Virus record (IMG/VR): IMGVR_UViG_3300042466_002044
Location: 1-36,882 of that record
Source: a virus
Reading direction: 5' to 3' (one strand)
Length of the DNA stretch: 36,882 bases
Each line of letters begins with the position of its first letter. Position 1 is the stretch's first letter. Below, piece after piece: positions 30,738 through 36,490 of the stretch. Below the pieces are notes generated by a model that worked only from the letters and a program-made list of their open reading frames with translations, made no database searches and was not told the origin of the DNA. The position numbers and the translations under genes are program-made.

Positions 30738-30792
30738 ACGACTATAAAAATACGACTATAAAAATACGACTATAAAAATACGACTATAAAAA
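30737..30792 (+). repeat. Four perfect 14-bp tandem repeats
   Basis: TACGACTATAAAAA four times, without a mismatch, filling the space between the -10 box and the first base of tRNA-Gly. Each unit contains TATAAA, so each could add a -10-like element, and the copy number may vary. Confidence 0.95.
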
Positions 30793-30793
30793 T

Positions 30794-30867
30794 GCGTGAT
30801 TAGTTTAGTGGCAGAACATGACATTGCCAATGTCGAAACGAGAGTTCGATTCTCTCATCACGCACCA
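30794..30867 (+). tRNA. tRNA-Gly(GCC)
   Basis: Acceptor GCGTGAT/ATCACGC, D-stem GTTT/GAAC, anticodon arm TGACA-TTGCCAA-TGTCG, T-arm GAGAG-TTCGATT-CTCTC, encoded CCA. Confidence 0.92.
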
Positions 30868-30886
30868 TCTAATAATTAACGGAAAT

Positions 30887-31210
30887 ATGAAACATCAAAT
30901 AGAAATCATCGGACAAATTGGAAATATGGAAAGTACATCAATAGATGGTAAAACGGAAGATCGTGGTGTAGTAAGATTGGAGACAGTTCCATTATCACTT
31001 GAGTTTAATGATGATAGTGGGAAAATTGATCCTCTTCGTCTTGCTTTTTATGCAGCAGGAACAATTAGGGCATTATTTGATGCTTTTTCAGTTTTAGTTC
31101 CTGAAGCAAAAGATTCTTTTAAAGAAAATTTTAAAAAATATTTCGACGAGTCCTTGGAAAAAGGTGAGGTTAAAATTTATAACAAAGATGAATATGAAAT
31201 CATTGAATAA
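30887..31210 (+). CDS. Hypothetical protein, 107 aa, paralog of the 28505 product
   Basis: ATG at 30887 is the first start outside tRNA-Gly; the frame is open further upstream but would run through the tRNA. MKHQIEIIGQIGNMESTS... has a beta-rich N-terminus, then a helical part RALFDAFSVLVPEAKDSFKE that matches the C-terminal half of the 28505 product. It begins 19 nt after the tRNA CCA. Function unknown. Confidence 0.65.
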   Translation: MKHQIEIIGQIGNMESTSIDGKTEDRGVVRLETVPLSLEFNDDSGKIDPLRLAFYAAGTIRALFDAFSVLVPEAKDSFKENFKKYFDESLEKGEVKIYNKDEYEIIE

Positions 31211-31232
31211 TACTAATAATTAATAATATAAT

Positions 31233-31442
31233 ATGTACAATACTCTTAAAAATAACATTAATAATGCAGTAATATTGTGGTTTGATTCATATAGAAGAAA
31301 ATCGTATCATGTAATATTTAAATGGTTATATAATATATTAGTAGGATTGCCGGGAACAGCATTAATTATTGTTAATTTACCATTTGTAGCAGTTTTGGTA
31401 TTTGTACGGATGGATTGTATCAGGTATACTGTATTTCATTGA
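31233..31442 (+). CDS. Small membrane protein, apparently frameshifted
   Basis: In frame the protein has 69 residues with a membrane segment NILVGLPGTALIIVNLPFVAVLVFV, then a short unlike tail ending RYTVFH. In the +1 frame the sequence from about 31390 stays open to TAA at 31486-31488 and encodes a natural-looking continuation, GWIVSGILYFIDKSIAFVL plus a basic tail. That second stop overlaps the next ATG (TAATG), the usual junction here. Either a mutation or sequencing indel around 31400-31415 or a programmed +1 frameshift would explain this. A similar membrane protein lies at 31677. Confidence 0.6.
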   Translation: MYNTLKNNINNAVILWFDSYRRKSYHVIFKWLYNILVGLPGTALIIVNLPFVAVLVFVRMDCIRYTVFH

Positions 31443-31487
31443 TAAGTCTATAGCTTTTGTTTTGAAGAATATAAAAAACGATAAATA

Positions 31488-31664
31488 ATGAAAACGTTTC
31501 AAGAACTCTTAAAAGAAGAGGAGGAAAAGGCACTTCAACTATTAAAAACGAGAAAAACATTTAAACAAATTTTAGAAGAGCAATTAGCAGAAGTTTTTCA
31601 AAAAGAGTTTCCAGACGCTACAATAGATTCTTCTAAAATAAAAGTAACAGCATCTAAAAGATAA
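31488..31664 (+). CDS. Small Glu/Lys-rich protein with T4 internal-protein-like N-terminus, 58 aa
   Basis: MKTFQELLKEEEEKALQLLK... runs from ATG 31488 to TAA 31664. The first ten residues are strikingly like the T4 internal-head-protein targeting peptide MKTYQEFIAE (from memory), with a possible cut after LKE. The remainder is a charged amphipathic helix and short tail. ATG overlaps the +1-frame stop of the upstream membrane gene. It may be a packaged peptide. Confidence 0.6.
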   Translation: MKTFQELLKEEEEKALQLLKTRKTFKQILEEQLAEVFQKEFPDATIDSSKIKVTASKR

Positions 31665-31676
31665 CCATCAAACAAT

Positions 31677-31907
31677 ATGGAAAAATTAAAAATAATTAAA
31701 GATGGATTAGTAGCGATTTCTTATTTGCTCCTAAACCTAGTGATCTTTGTACCAACATTATTGTTACTAGTGTTAATAGTCAACATTGGTAAACTAATTG
31801 CACGGGCAGGAAGTGTAATAGAAGGAATTGGCGAAAATATAGAGTATATATTCAAAAAATTAGCGATGAAGGTGATTAGATGCGGAGATAAAATATTTTT
31901 AGAATAA
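31677..31907 (+). CDS. Small membrane protein, 76 aa
   Basis: MEKLKIIKDGLVAISYLLLNLVI... has one long hydrophobic stretch (about 10-38), then an amphipathic helix (GSVIEGIGENIEYIFKKLA) and a basic end. Topology resembles the (frameshifted) membrane protein at 31233, so they may be duplicates. It starts 12 nt after the previous stop and ends 4 nt before tRNA-Ala. Function unknown; an inner-membrane host-takeover or superinfection role is speculation. Confidence 0.6.
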   Translation: MEKLKIIKDGLVAISYLLLNLVIFVPTLLLLVLIVNIGKLIARAGSVIEGIGENIEYIFKKLAMKVIRCGDKIFLE

Positions 31908-31911
31908 ACAT

Positions 31912-31991
31912 GGGGGTTGGGACTGCTTGGAGTGGTCGCCTGTTTTGCAAACAGGATATTCAGGTGGGATCGTAACCCACAACCTCCACCA
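31912..31991 (+). tRNA. tRNA-Ala(TGC)
   Basis: Acceptor GGGGGTT/AACCTCC, D-stem GACT/GGTC, anticodon arm CCTGT-TTTGCAA-ACAGG, T-stem GTGGG/CCCAC, encoded CCA. The variable loop is 8 nt and the T-loop is ATCGTAA, not the usual TTCRANY. Confidence 0.85.
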
Positions 31992-31997
31992 TTATTA

Positions 31998-32005
31998 TAT
32001 AAATA
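31998..32005 (+). promoter_or_regulatory. Perfect T4-type late promoter box
   Basis: TATAAATA, identical to the T4 late consensus, 5 nt before the ATG at 32011 and 6 nt after the tRNA-Ala CCA. Confidence 0.6.
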
Positions 32006-32010
32006 ATAGC

Positions 32011-32457
32011 ATGGAATTACCTCAGATATATGAAAACATGCTAATAGAATATTGTTCTGGAAATTTAATAAATGAATCTTTTATAGGAGATTATATCGAA
32101 AATACGGATGAATTTGATATGGAACTGGTAGAAGAAATTAAATTAGATGAATATACTCTATTTTTAGCCAAGGATGAGGGTAATAATTATTGGTTGGGGT
32201 TAACCTCTGGTGAACGTCTTTGTTTTAATCCGGAACAGCAAAATAGGAAATATCCATGTTTAGCAGACCATATTAAAATAGGTGTAGCAAAACAACTTCT
32301 AGTTGTGTTAAAAACGTGGACAAAAAAATACGGATATATTTTAGTAGGTTCTTTTGATGTTAAAAAGTTAAAAAGTTATTATAAAATATTGAAATTTGCG
32401 AAATTTGATGTTACGACGTTTAGAAATGGACCTTTTGAGTGGTATATGATAAGATGA
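32011..32457 (+). CDS. Hypothetical protein, 148 aa
   Basis: ATG at 32011 follows the late-type box; an upstream in-frame start would run through tRNA-Ala. MELPQIYENMLIEYCSGNL... has an acidic N-terminal half and a strand-helix-strand C-terminus (YILVGSFDVKKLKSYYKIL...FEWYMIR) faintly like the end of a GNAT acetyltransferase. The acetyl-CoA loop is not evident, so I assign no function. It ends 8 nt before tRNA-Gln. Confidence 0.6.
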   Translation: MELPQIYENMLIEYCSGNLINESFIGDYIENTDEFDMELVEEIKLDEYTLFLAKDEGNNYWLGLTSGERLCFNPEQQNRKYPCLADHIKIGVAKQLLVVLKTWTKKYGYILVGSFDVKKLKSYYKILKFAKFDVTTFRNGPFEWYMIR

Positions 32458-32465
32458 AAGTATAT

Positions 32466-32536
32466 CTAGGCGTAGCTTAATGGGAGAGCGGTAGTTTGAA
32501 TACAGGTTGTGGGGTTAATTCCCATCGTCTAGACCA
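32466..32536 (+). tRNA. Compact tRNA-Gln(TTG)
   Basis: Acceptor CTAGGCG/CGTCTAG, D-stem GCTT/GAGC, T-stem GTGGG/CCCAT with loop GTTAATT, encoded CCA. The anticodon arm is weak: three pairs (GTA/TAC) close loop GTTTGAA, giving anticodon TTG. The gene is only 71 nt with CCA, about 5 shorter than usual, so identity is tentative. Confidence 0.6.
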
Positions 32537-32539
32537 TTT

Positions 32540-32613
32540 GCTTCTATAGTTCAGTGGTAGAACAGTTGTTTCATAAGCAACATGAAAAGGTTCGATTCCT
32601 TTTAGAAGCACCA
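32540..32613 (+). tRNA. tRNA-Met(CAT), second copy
   Basis: Acceptor GCTTCTA/TAGAAGC, D-stem GTTC/GAAC, anticodon arm GTTGT-TTCATAA-GCAAC, T-arm AAAGG-TTCGATT-CCTTT, encoded CCA. It could be elongator Met or Ile2 with lysidine. Confidence 0.9.
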
Positions 32614-32629
32614 AATACACATTTTCTTT

Positions 32630-32657
32630 TTGACAAAAGAACTTTACAGTGTATAGT
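32630..32657 (+). promoter_or_regulatory. Promoter for tRNA-Pro and following ORFs
   Basis: TTGACA (32630-32635), 16-nt spacer ending GTG, TATAGT (32652-32657), 10 nt before the tRNA at 32668. Confidence 0.7.
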
Positions 32658-32667
32658 ATAAAAATAT

Positions 32668-32742
32668 CAGGATGTGGCAGACAAGCAATGCGCTACGTTT
32701 GGGGCGTAGAATATGTGGGAGCGTTACCCACCATCTTGACCA
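32668..32742 (+). tRNA. tRNA-Pro(TGG) with non-canonical T-loop
   Basis: Acceptor CAGGATG/CATCTTG, D-stem GCA/TGC, anticodon arm CTACG-TTTGGGG-CGTAG, T-stem GTGGG/CCCAC, encoded CCA. The T-loop is AGCGTTA and the D-loop has no GG. Confidence 0.85.
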
Positions 32743-32745
32743 TTT

Positions 32746-32949
32746 ATGTTAATTAATAAAGATGAACATGCGAGATTTTTAGACCAGAAATATCAAGACG
32801 GTTTTAAAAATTTAAAGCCGGAAGATGTTTGTCCACCATGTCCTTCTTGTAATGGAAAAATGGAACCATGGGATCTTTGGTTGGTAACAGGCGCAAATTG
32901 CACTGTTTGTGGATGGAGTATGACAGAAGGAACTGGTTGTCTCCTTTAA
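32746..32949 (+). CDS. Small zinc-ribbon-like protein, 67 aa
   Basis: MLINKDEHARFLDQKYQDG... carries two Cys pairs, CPPCPSC and CTVCGW, about 20 residues apart, a likely zinc ribbon, with a C-terminal GTGCLL. The ATG is only 3 nt after the CCA end of tRNA-Pro, so tRNA 3' processing would directly expose it. Possibly nucleic-acid or protein binding; no specific function known. Confidence 0.65.
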   Translation: MLINKDEHARFLDQKYQDGFKNLKPEDVCPPCPSCNGKMEPWDLWLVTGANCTVCGWSMTEGTGCLL

Positions 32950-32964
32950 AAATTATAATAACGT

Positions 32965-33159
32965 ATGGCAGACGAATCAACAATCCCTGAAAATACAAAA
33001 CCTTCTAAGCGTTTTGTGCAGCGGGATGCATATATTTGCAAGTATTGTGAGGGAGTATATGCAGATGAACCAGTTTCTTCTTGTGATTGTCTTGAACATC
33101 TTGGTAAAAATCCTCCCCACTTTATCAAAGGAAAAATTGAATATATTTTAACAAATTAA
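32965..33159 (+). CDS. Small Cys-containing protein, 64 aa
   Basis: MADESTIPENTKPSKRFVQRD... has CKYC and, 15 residues later, CDC-LEH, which together could bind one zinc ion. It starts 15 nt after the previous stop and ends 2 nt before thyX. The antisense frame across it is a shadow. Function unknown. Confidence 0.6.
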   Translation: MADESTIPENTKPSKRFVQRDAYICKYCEGVYADEPVSSCDCLEHLGKNPPHFIKGKIEYILTN

Positions 33160-33161
33160 AA

Positions 33162-33947
33162 ATGAAAGCACGTTTAATCACTAAAACCGCAGGAGTTGCA
33201 GAATATACAGACAAAAGTATTGACGAAATTACAGTAGGAATTGCAAGACTCAGCAGTTCCAGAGATGTAAATGAATTGTTTAATGAACCTCATAAACTTC
33301 TTCGGCATTGTCTAAGAGAAGGACATTGGAGTGTTTTTGCAATGGTTAATCTTGGAATTGAGATTGAAACGTCCCGTGCCATTGGACGAGAACTGTTGAG
33401 ACATTGGAGCTTGCAACCTCAAGAATTGAGTCAACGATATAAAATTGTTAATGAATATGAAGAAATCGAATTGCGAGAACAATGCTCTAATAATCGTCAA
33501 AGTTCAACAAATTTGGTAGATCCAATTTTGTTTGTTTCTGATAATGACTTTTTCACCGATAAAACCGGAAAGGCAAGTGAAAAAGTCAAGGAACATATGA
33601 AAAATAGTTTTGAACTATATCAGGAACTAATAAACAATAACGTTGCCCGAGAAACAGCAAGATTCGTCTTGCCAGAAGCAACAACTACAAAAATTATTTT
33701 TAATGGTAAACTTCGTGATTGGATTACCACTCTGAATAAAAGGTTGTATAAAACAGCGCAAAAAGAATGCCGGGAAGTGGCAGAAGTTATCCGGGATATT
33801 CTTATCCAAGAATGTCCAATAGTTTCTAAAATGCTTTGGAATTTTGAAGATGCATATCATATTGAAATTTTGGAAAGGTTGATTCTTGATCGTTGGGGAG
33901 TTTATGATTTGGTAAAAAATAATAACTTTAAAAAGGTAGTTTTGTAA
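33162..33947 (+). CDS. thyX: FAD-dependent thymidylate synthase with variant ThyX motif
   Basis: A 261-residue ThyX protein: it makes dTMP from dUMP using methylenetetrahydrofolate, FAD and NADPH for phage DNA synthesis. The central helix reads GRELLRHWSLQPQELSQRY (residues 75-93), matching the ThyX signature RHR(X)7S except that the second Arg is W82 (RHW-x7-S90). SQRY is retained, and an FVLPEAT-type segment (LVP/LPE helix) and C-terminal Arg/Ser region are present. Length is in the family range. It begins 2 nt after the previous gene, with no visible Shine-Dalgarno. Family call is secure; activity with the Trp substitution is untested. Confidence 0.9.
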   Translation: MKARLITKTAGVAEYTDKSIDEITVGIARLSSSRDVNELFNEPHKLLRHCLREGHWSVFAMVNLGIEIETSRAIGRELLRHWSLQPQELSQRYKIVNEYEEIELREQCSNNRQSSTNLVDPILFVSDNDFFTDKTGKASEKVKEHMKNSFELYQELINNNVARETARFVLPEATTTKIIFNGKLRDWITTLNKRLYKTAQKECREVAEVIRDILIQECPIVSKMLWNFEDAYHIEILERLILDRWGVYDLVKNNNFKKVVL

Positions 33948-33950
33948 GTT

Positions 33951-34256
33951 ATGCGAAGATACTATCTTAAAAGATTAATAGGAGAAGGAAATATTCCAAT
34001 TGAAGAAGATATGATAGCATATCTTTTGGATGAATGTGTGTTAATGATAACAGATGAAAATGATTCAATTAGTTTAACCATTAATGTAAGTGATTATTTT
34101 TACCCCGGAGCAGACGATGAAAAATTTCCAATGAATGATATTCCAAAAATATATGAACTTTATAAAGAAAAACAGTATAAGGGTATATGTGAATATGTAG
34201 CAGAAAAAAGAAAAATCGAAAATATTTCATGGAAAGATAAACTAAAATCGAATTAA
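33951..34256 (+). CDS. Hypothetical protein, 101 aa
   Basis: MRRYYLKRLIGEGNIPIEEDMIAYLLDE... is acidic in the middle with NVSDYFYPGADDEKFPMNDIPKIYELY, which resembles small phage proteins with a surface-exposed acidic patch. It has no recognised domain. It lies 3 nt after thyX and 4 nt before the CoaB/aldolase gene, so it belongs to that transcription unit. Confidence 0.6.
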   Translation: MRRYYLKRLIGEGNIPIEEDMIAYLLDECVLMITDENDSISLTINVSDYFYPGADDEKFPMNDIPKIYELYKEKQYKGICEYVAEKRKIENISWKDKLKSN

Positions 34257-34260
34257 AAGT

Positions 34261-35502
34261 ATGAAAAAGAAAATTTATGTTGTTGGTGGCGGAACGGTAG
34301 CTCATAGCAGTTGCCATTTAGGCTTGTGTGCCCCTGCATTCGGCTCAACCGCCCGAACGCTAATGAGTCTTGTTGAAAAGTTAGCTCCAGAAATGGATGC
34401 AGAACTGGTTTTAACGTCCATGGCAGGAGGAAATCACAGCTTGCAAAGTCCCAAAGATTTGGCTAAACTTGCAGAAAACATTGTAAATGACTTTTCTACA
34501 AAAATTGTTTTTTGGAGTCCAGCAGTTTGCGATTTTGAAATGATTGTAGATGCAGATAATTTGGATAAAAATGCTAATCCAAAATATAGCGGAAGATTAG
34601 ATTCTAAAAAAGAATATAATGCAAAACTAATTCCTAATACGGAAAAAGTAGTTGATCTTTTTAGAAAAACTCGAAAAGATATTACTCTTGTTGCATTCAA
34701 GACAACTTGTGGAGCAACAGAAGATGAGCAATATCTGGCGGGATTGAATTTGCTTAAAAAAGCAAGTGCTAATCTTGTACTGGCAAATGATACACTTCAC
34801 CGTCGAAACATGATTATTGTTCCAGAAGAAGCACGTTATTGTGTTACTAATAATCGAAAAGAAGTTTTGGAAGAATTGGTAAAAATTGCACTACTAAGAA
34901 GTACATTAACTTTTACAAGATCAACGGTTGTTGCAGGAAATCCTTGTGAATGGGATTCCCTTCTTGTTCCGGATGCATTGCGAGAAGTTGTAAATTATTG
35001 TGTGGAAAAAGGAGCATATAAAAAATTCCGAGGAGTAACCGCAGGACATTTTGCAGTAAAACTAAGCGAAACTAAATTTTTGTCTTCTCGTCGTAAAACT
35101 GATTTGGGAGATATTAAAAATGTTGGATTAGTTCTAGTTGAAACTGACGGTCCTGATAGAGTAATTGCATATGGCAGTAAACCAAGCGTGGGTGGACAAA
35201 GTCAAAGAATTGTATTTTCTGATCATCCGGATTTTGACAGTATTGTTCATTTTCATTGTCCAAAAAAAGAAAACTCACTGGTTCCCACAATTTCTCAAAA
35301 AGAATATGAATGTGGAAGTCACGAATGTGGGAAAAATACTTCAAATGGATTGAAATCTTTTGGTAGGCTAAAAGCAGTATTTCTGGATAATCATGGTCCA
35401 AATGTAGTGTTTAACAGTAGTGATCCCGGTATTGCAGAAGAAGTAAAGACGTTTATTGAAAATAACTTTGATTTGTCACAAAAAACTGGAGGATTGGTAT
35501 AA
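34261..35502 (+). CDS. Fusion of CoaB-like (DFP) and class II aldolase-like domains
   Basis: A 413-residue protein. Residues 1-215 resemble the CoaB half of the Dfp/CoaBC family: a glycine-rich Rossmann start YVVGGGTVAH, FWSPAVCDFE, KLIPNTEKVVDLFRK, LVAFKTT, and a LVLAND strand. Residues about 235-410 look like a class II aldolase/MtnB domain: GVTAGHFAVKL, DLGDI, the metal-binding IVHFHCP (H330, H332), and LDNHGPNV (H378). The usual PSSE catalytic Glu segment reads PSVGG, so lyase activity is doubtful. A role in pantothenate, sugar-phosphate or other cofactor metabolism is possible. The downstream 52-aa gene overlaps (TAATG). Confidence 0.7.
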   Translation: MKKKIYVVGGGTVAHSSCHLGLCAPAFGSTARTLMSLVEKLAPEMDAELVLTSMAGGNHSLQSPKDLAKLAENIVNDFSTKIVFWSPAVCDFEMIVDADNLDKNANPKYSGRLDSKKEYNAKLIPNTEKVVDLFRKTRKDITLVAFKTTCGATEDEQYLAGLNLLKKASANLVLANDTLHRRNMIIVPEEARYCVTNNRKEVLEELVKIALLRSTLTFTRSTVVAGNPCEWDSLLVPDALREVVNYCVEKGAYKKFRGVTAGHFAVKLSETKFLSSRRKTDLGDIKNVGLVLVETDGPDRVIAYGSKPSVGGQSQRIVFSDHPDFDSIVHFHCPKKENSLVPTISQKEYECGSHECGKNTSNGLKSFGRLKAVFLDNHGPNVVFNSSDPGIAEEVKTFIENNFDLSQKTGGLV

Positions 35503-35660
35503 TGAAATTGACATTTAGTATTCCTGAATTTTTAACTAATAGTTATTTTTGGATTGGAGCAGGAGCAGCAACATTGTTTTGGGTTATATCAACATATATA
35601 GTATTATATGTAATAGGAGATTGTTTAGCTGATATATTTTCAAGTTGGTATAAACGTTGA
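35502..35660 (+). CDS. Small single-pass membrane protein, 52 aa
   Basis: MKLTFSIPEFLTNSYFWIGAG... runs from ATG 35502 (sharing A with the upstream TAA) to TGA 35660. One long hydrophobic helix covers about residues 16-40, followed by DCLADIFSSWYKR. GGAGG 9 nt upstream of ATG is one of the few plausible ribosome-binding sites. Function unknown. Confidence 0.6.
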   Translation: MKLTFSIPEFLTNSYFWIGAGAATLFWVISTYIVLYVIGDCLADIFSSWYKR

Positions 35661-35691
35661 ATATAAAAAGTAGAAAAACTCCTAAAACATG

Positions 35692-35719
35692 TTGACAACA
35701 GAAAACTTTGTGGTAAAGT
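35692..35719 (+). promoter_or_regulatory. Promoter for second tRNA cluster
   Basis: TTGACA (35692-35697), 16-nt spacer ending TGG (extended -10), TAAAGT (35714-35719), 17 nt before tRNA-Glu. Confidence 0.7.
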
Positions 35720-35736
35720 AGAAGAAGAAAAGACAG

Positions 35737-35812
35737 GTCGCTATAGTGAAACGGTTATCACGCAAGACTTTCAATCTTGAGTTGAGGGGTTCGATTCCCC
35801 CTAGCGATGCCA
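35737..35812 (+). tRNA. tRNA-Glu(TTC)
   Basis: Acceptor GTCGCTA/TAGCGAT, D-stem GTGA/TCAC, anticodon arm CAAGA-CTTTCAA-TCTTG, canonical T-loop TTCGATT, encoded CCA. Confidence 0.93.
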
Positions 35813-35827
35813 TTTAAATAAAAATAT

Positions 35828-35902
35828 GCCTCTGTAATTCAACGGTAGAATAACAGACTTTTAATCTGAAGGCTATGGGTTCGAATCCCATCGGAGGCAC
35901 CA
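35828..35902 (+). tRNA. tRNA-Lys(TTT)
   Basis: Acceptor GCCTCTG/CGGAGGC, D-stem ATTC/GAAT, anticodon loop CTTTTAA, T-arm ATGGG-TTCGAAT-CCCAT, encoded CCA. One A-A mismatch at the base of the anticodon stem. Confidence 0.92.
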
Positions 35903-35909
35903 TTTTAGT

Positions 35910-35977
35910 TTATTAGTAGAATAATTGGTAATTCCTCTCATTGGGAGAGCATACAGGTTCAAATCCTGTCTAATAAC
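35910..35977 (+). tRNA. tRNA-like gene with short anticodon arm
   Basis: Acceptor TTATTAG/CTAATAA, D-arm GAAT/ATTC, T-arm ACAGG-TTCAAAT-CCTGT are all perfect. The anticodon arm folds best as CTCTC (35935-35939)/GAGAG (35945-35949) with a 5-nt loop ATTGG. A 7-nt loop ATTGGGA (anticodon TGG, Pro) leaves only 3 pairs. No CCA is encoded. Shares a 19-nt D-arm block with tRNA-Ile at 36399. Confidence 0.55.
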
Positions 35978-35988
35978 ATAATTTTTAT

Positions 35989-36063
35989 TCCCAAGTACCA
36001 TAATGGCAATGGGATTGCCTGTTACGCAATAATATGTAGGTTCGACCCCTACCTTGGGAGCCA
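35989..36063 (+). tRNA. tRNA-Asn(GTT)
   Basis: Acceptor TCCCAAG/CTTGGGA, D-stem CCAT/ATGG, anticodon arm ATTGC-CTGTTAC-GCAAT, T-loop TTCGACC, encoded CCA. Confidence 0.92.
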
Positions 36064-36070
36064 TTAAATA

Positions 36071-36078
36071 TATAAACA
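36071..36078 (+). promoter_or_regulatory. Late-promoter-like box
   Basis: TATAAACA, one mismatch from TATAAATA, 4 nt before the ATG at 36083 and 7 nt after tRNA-Asn. Confidence 0.35.
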
Positions 36079-36082
36079 AAAT

Positions 36083-36379
36083 ATGAAAGTTTATAAAACA
36101 ACATTCGATAACTTAGAAAGTTCGATATTACCATCTTCATCAATAATTAGCGCAATTGAAGGATGGCTAGTAGAATGGAAAAAAGAATTTCAACGAAGAC
36201 CAAGTAATCCCACTATTACAGTAGGTTTAAAATTACTAGATTATATAGAATCAGACAGAAAAGTATCAAACCTGAGCACATATCATCAATATCTAGTATT
36301 AAGTTTATATGATCTATCTATTAGAATAATTCCATCTTGGGAAATAGAATTGTATACAATGGAATTGTCTTTAGAATAA
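36083..36379 (+). CDS. Hypothetical protein, 98 aa
   Basis: MKVYKTTFDNLESSILPSSSIISAIEGWLVEWKKEF... is predicted mostly helical and soluble, with conserved-looking aromatic residues and no recognised motif. It starts 19 nt after tRNA-Asn and ends 19 nt before the next tRNA. Function unknown. Confidence 0.6.
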   Translation: MKVYKTTFDNLESSILPSSSIISAIEGWLVEWKKEFQRRPSNPTITVGLKLLDYIESDRKVSNLSTYHQYLVLSLYDLSIRIIPSWEIELYTMELSLE

Positions 36380-36398
36380 CAAAATAATTTTCACATTT

Positions 36399-36478
36399 GG
36401 GTTGGTAGAATAATTGGTAATTCGCACACATTTATATTGTAGTGTGAGATGTAGGTTCAAATCCTACCTGACCCTCCA
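36399..36478 (+). tRNA. tRNA-Ile(TAT), expanded anticodon arm
   Basis: Acceptor GGGTTGG/CTGACCC, D-arm GAAT/ATTC, T-arm GTAGG-TTCAAAT-CCTAC, encoded CCA. The anticodon stem CACACA pairs with TGT-a-GTG with a bulged A, closing loop TTTATAT, anticodon TAT (Ile, AUA). If the bulge is not allowed, the loop would be 12 nt. Identity is tentative. Confidence 0.65.
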
Positions 36479-36490
36479 TTTTCAACTTTT

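Noticed and set aside
30488-30775. Plus-strand 95-codon frame
   Set aside because: It passes through tRNA-Thr, the tRNA-like gene and tRNA-Trp and has no start context of its own.
30737-30792. CRISPR array
   Set aside because: The repeats are 14 bp and directly adjacent without spacers, and no cas gene is in the window.
35873-36079. Minus-strand 68-codon frame across tRNA genes
   Set aside because: It is the antisense reading of tRNA-Asn and its neighbours (GVEPTYY, RWDSNP type), a well-known annotation artefact.
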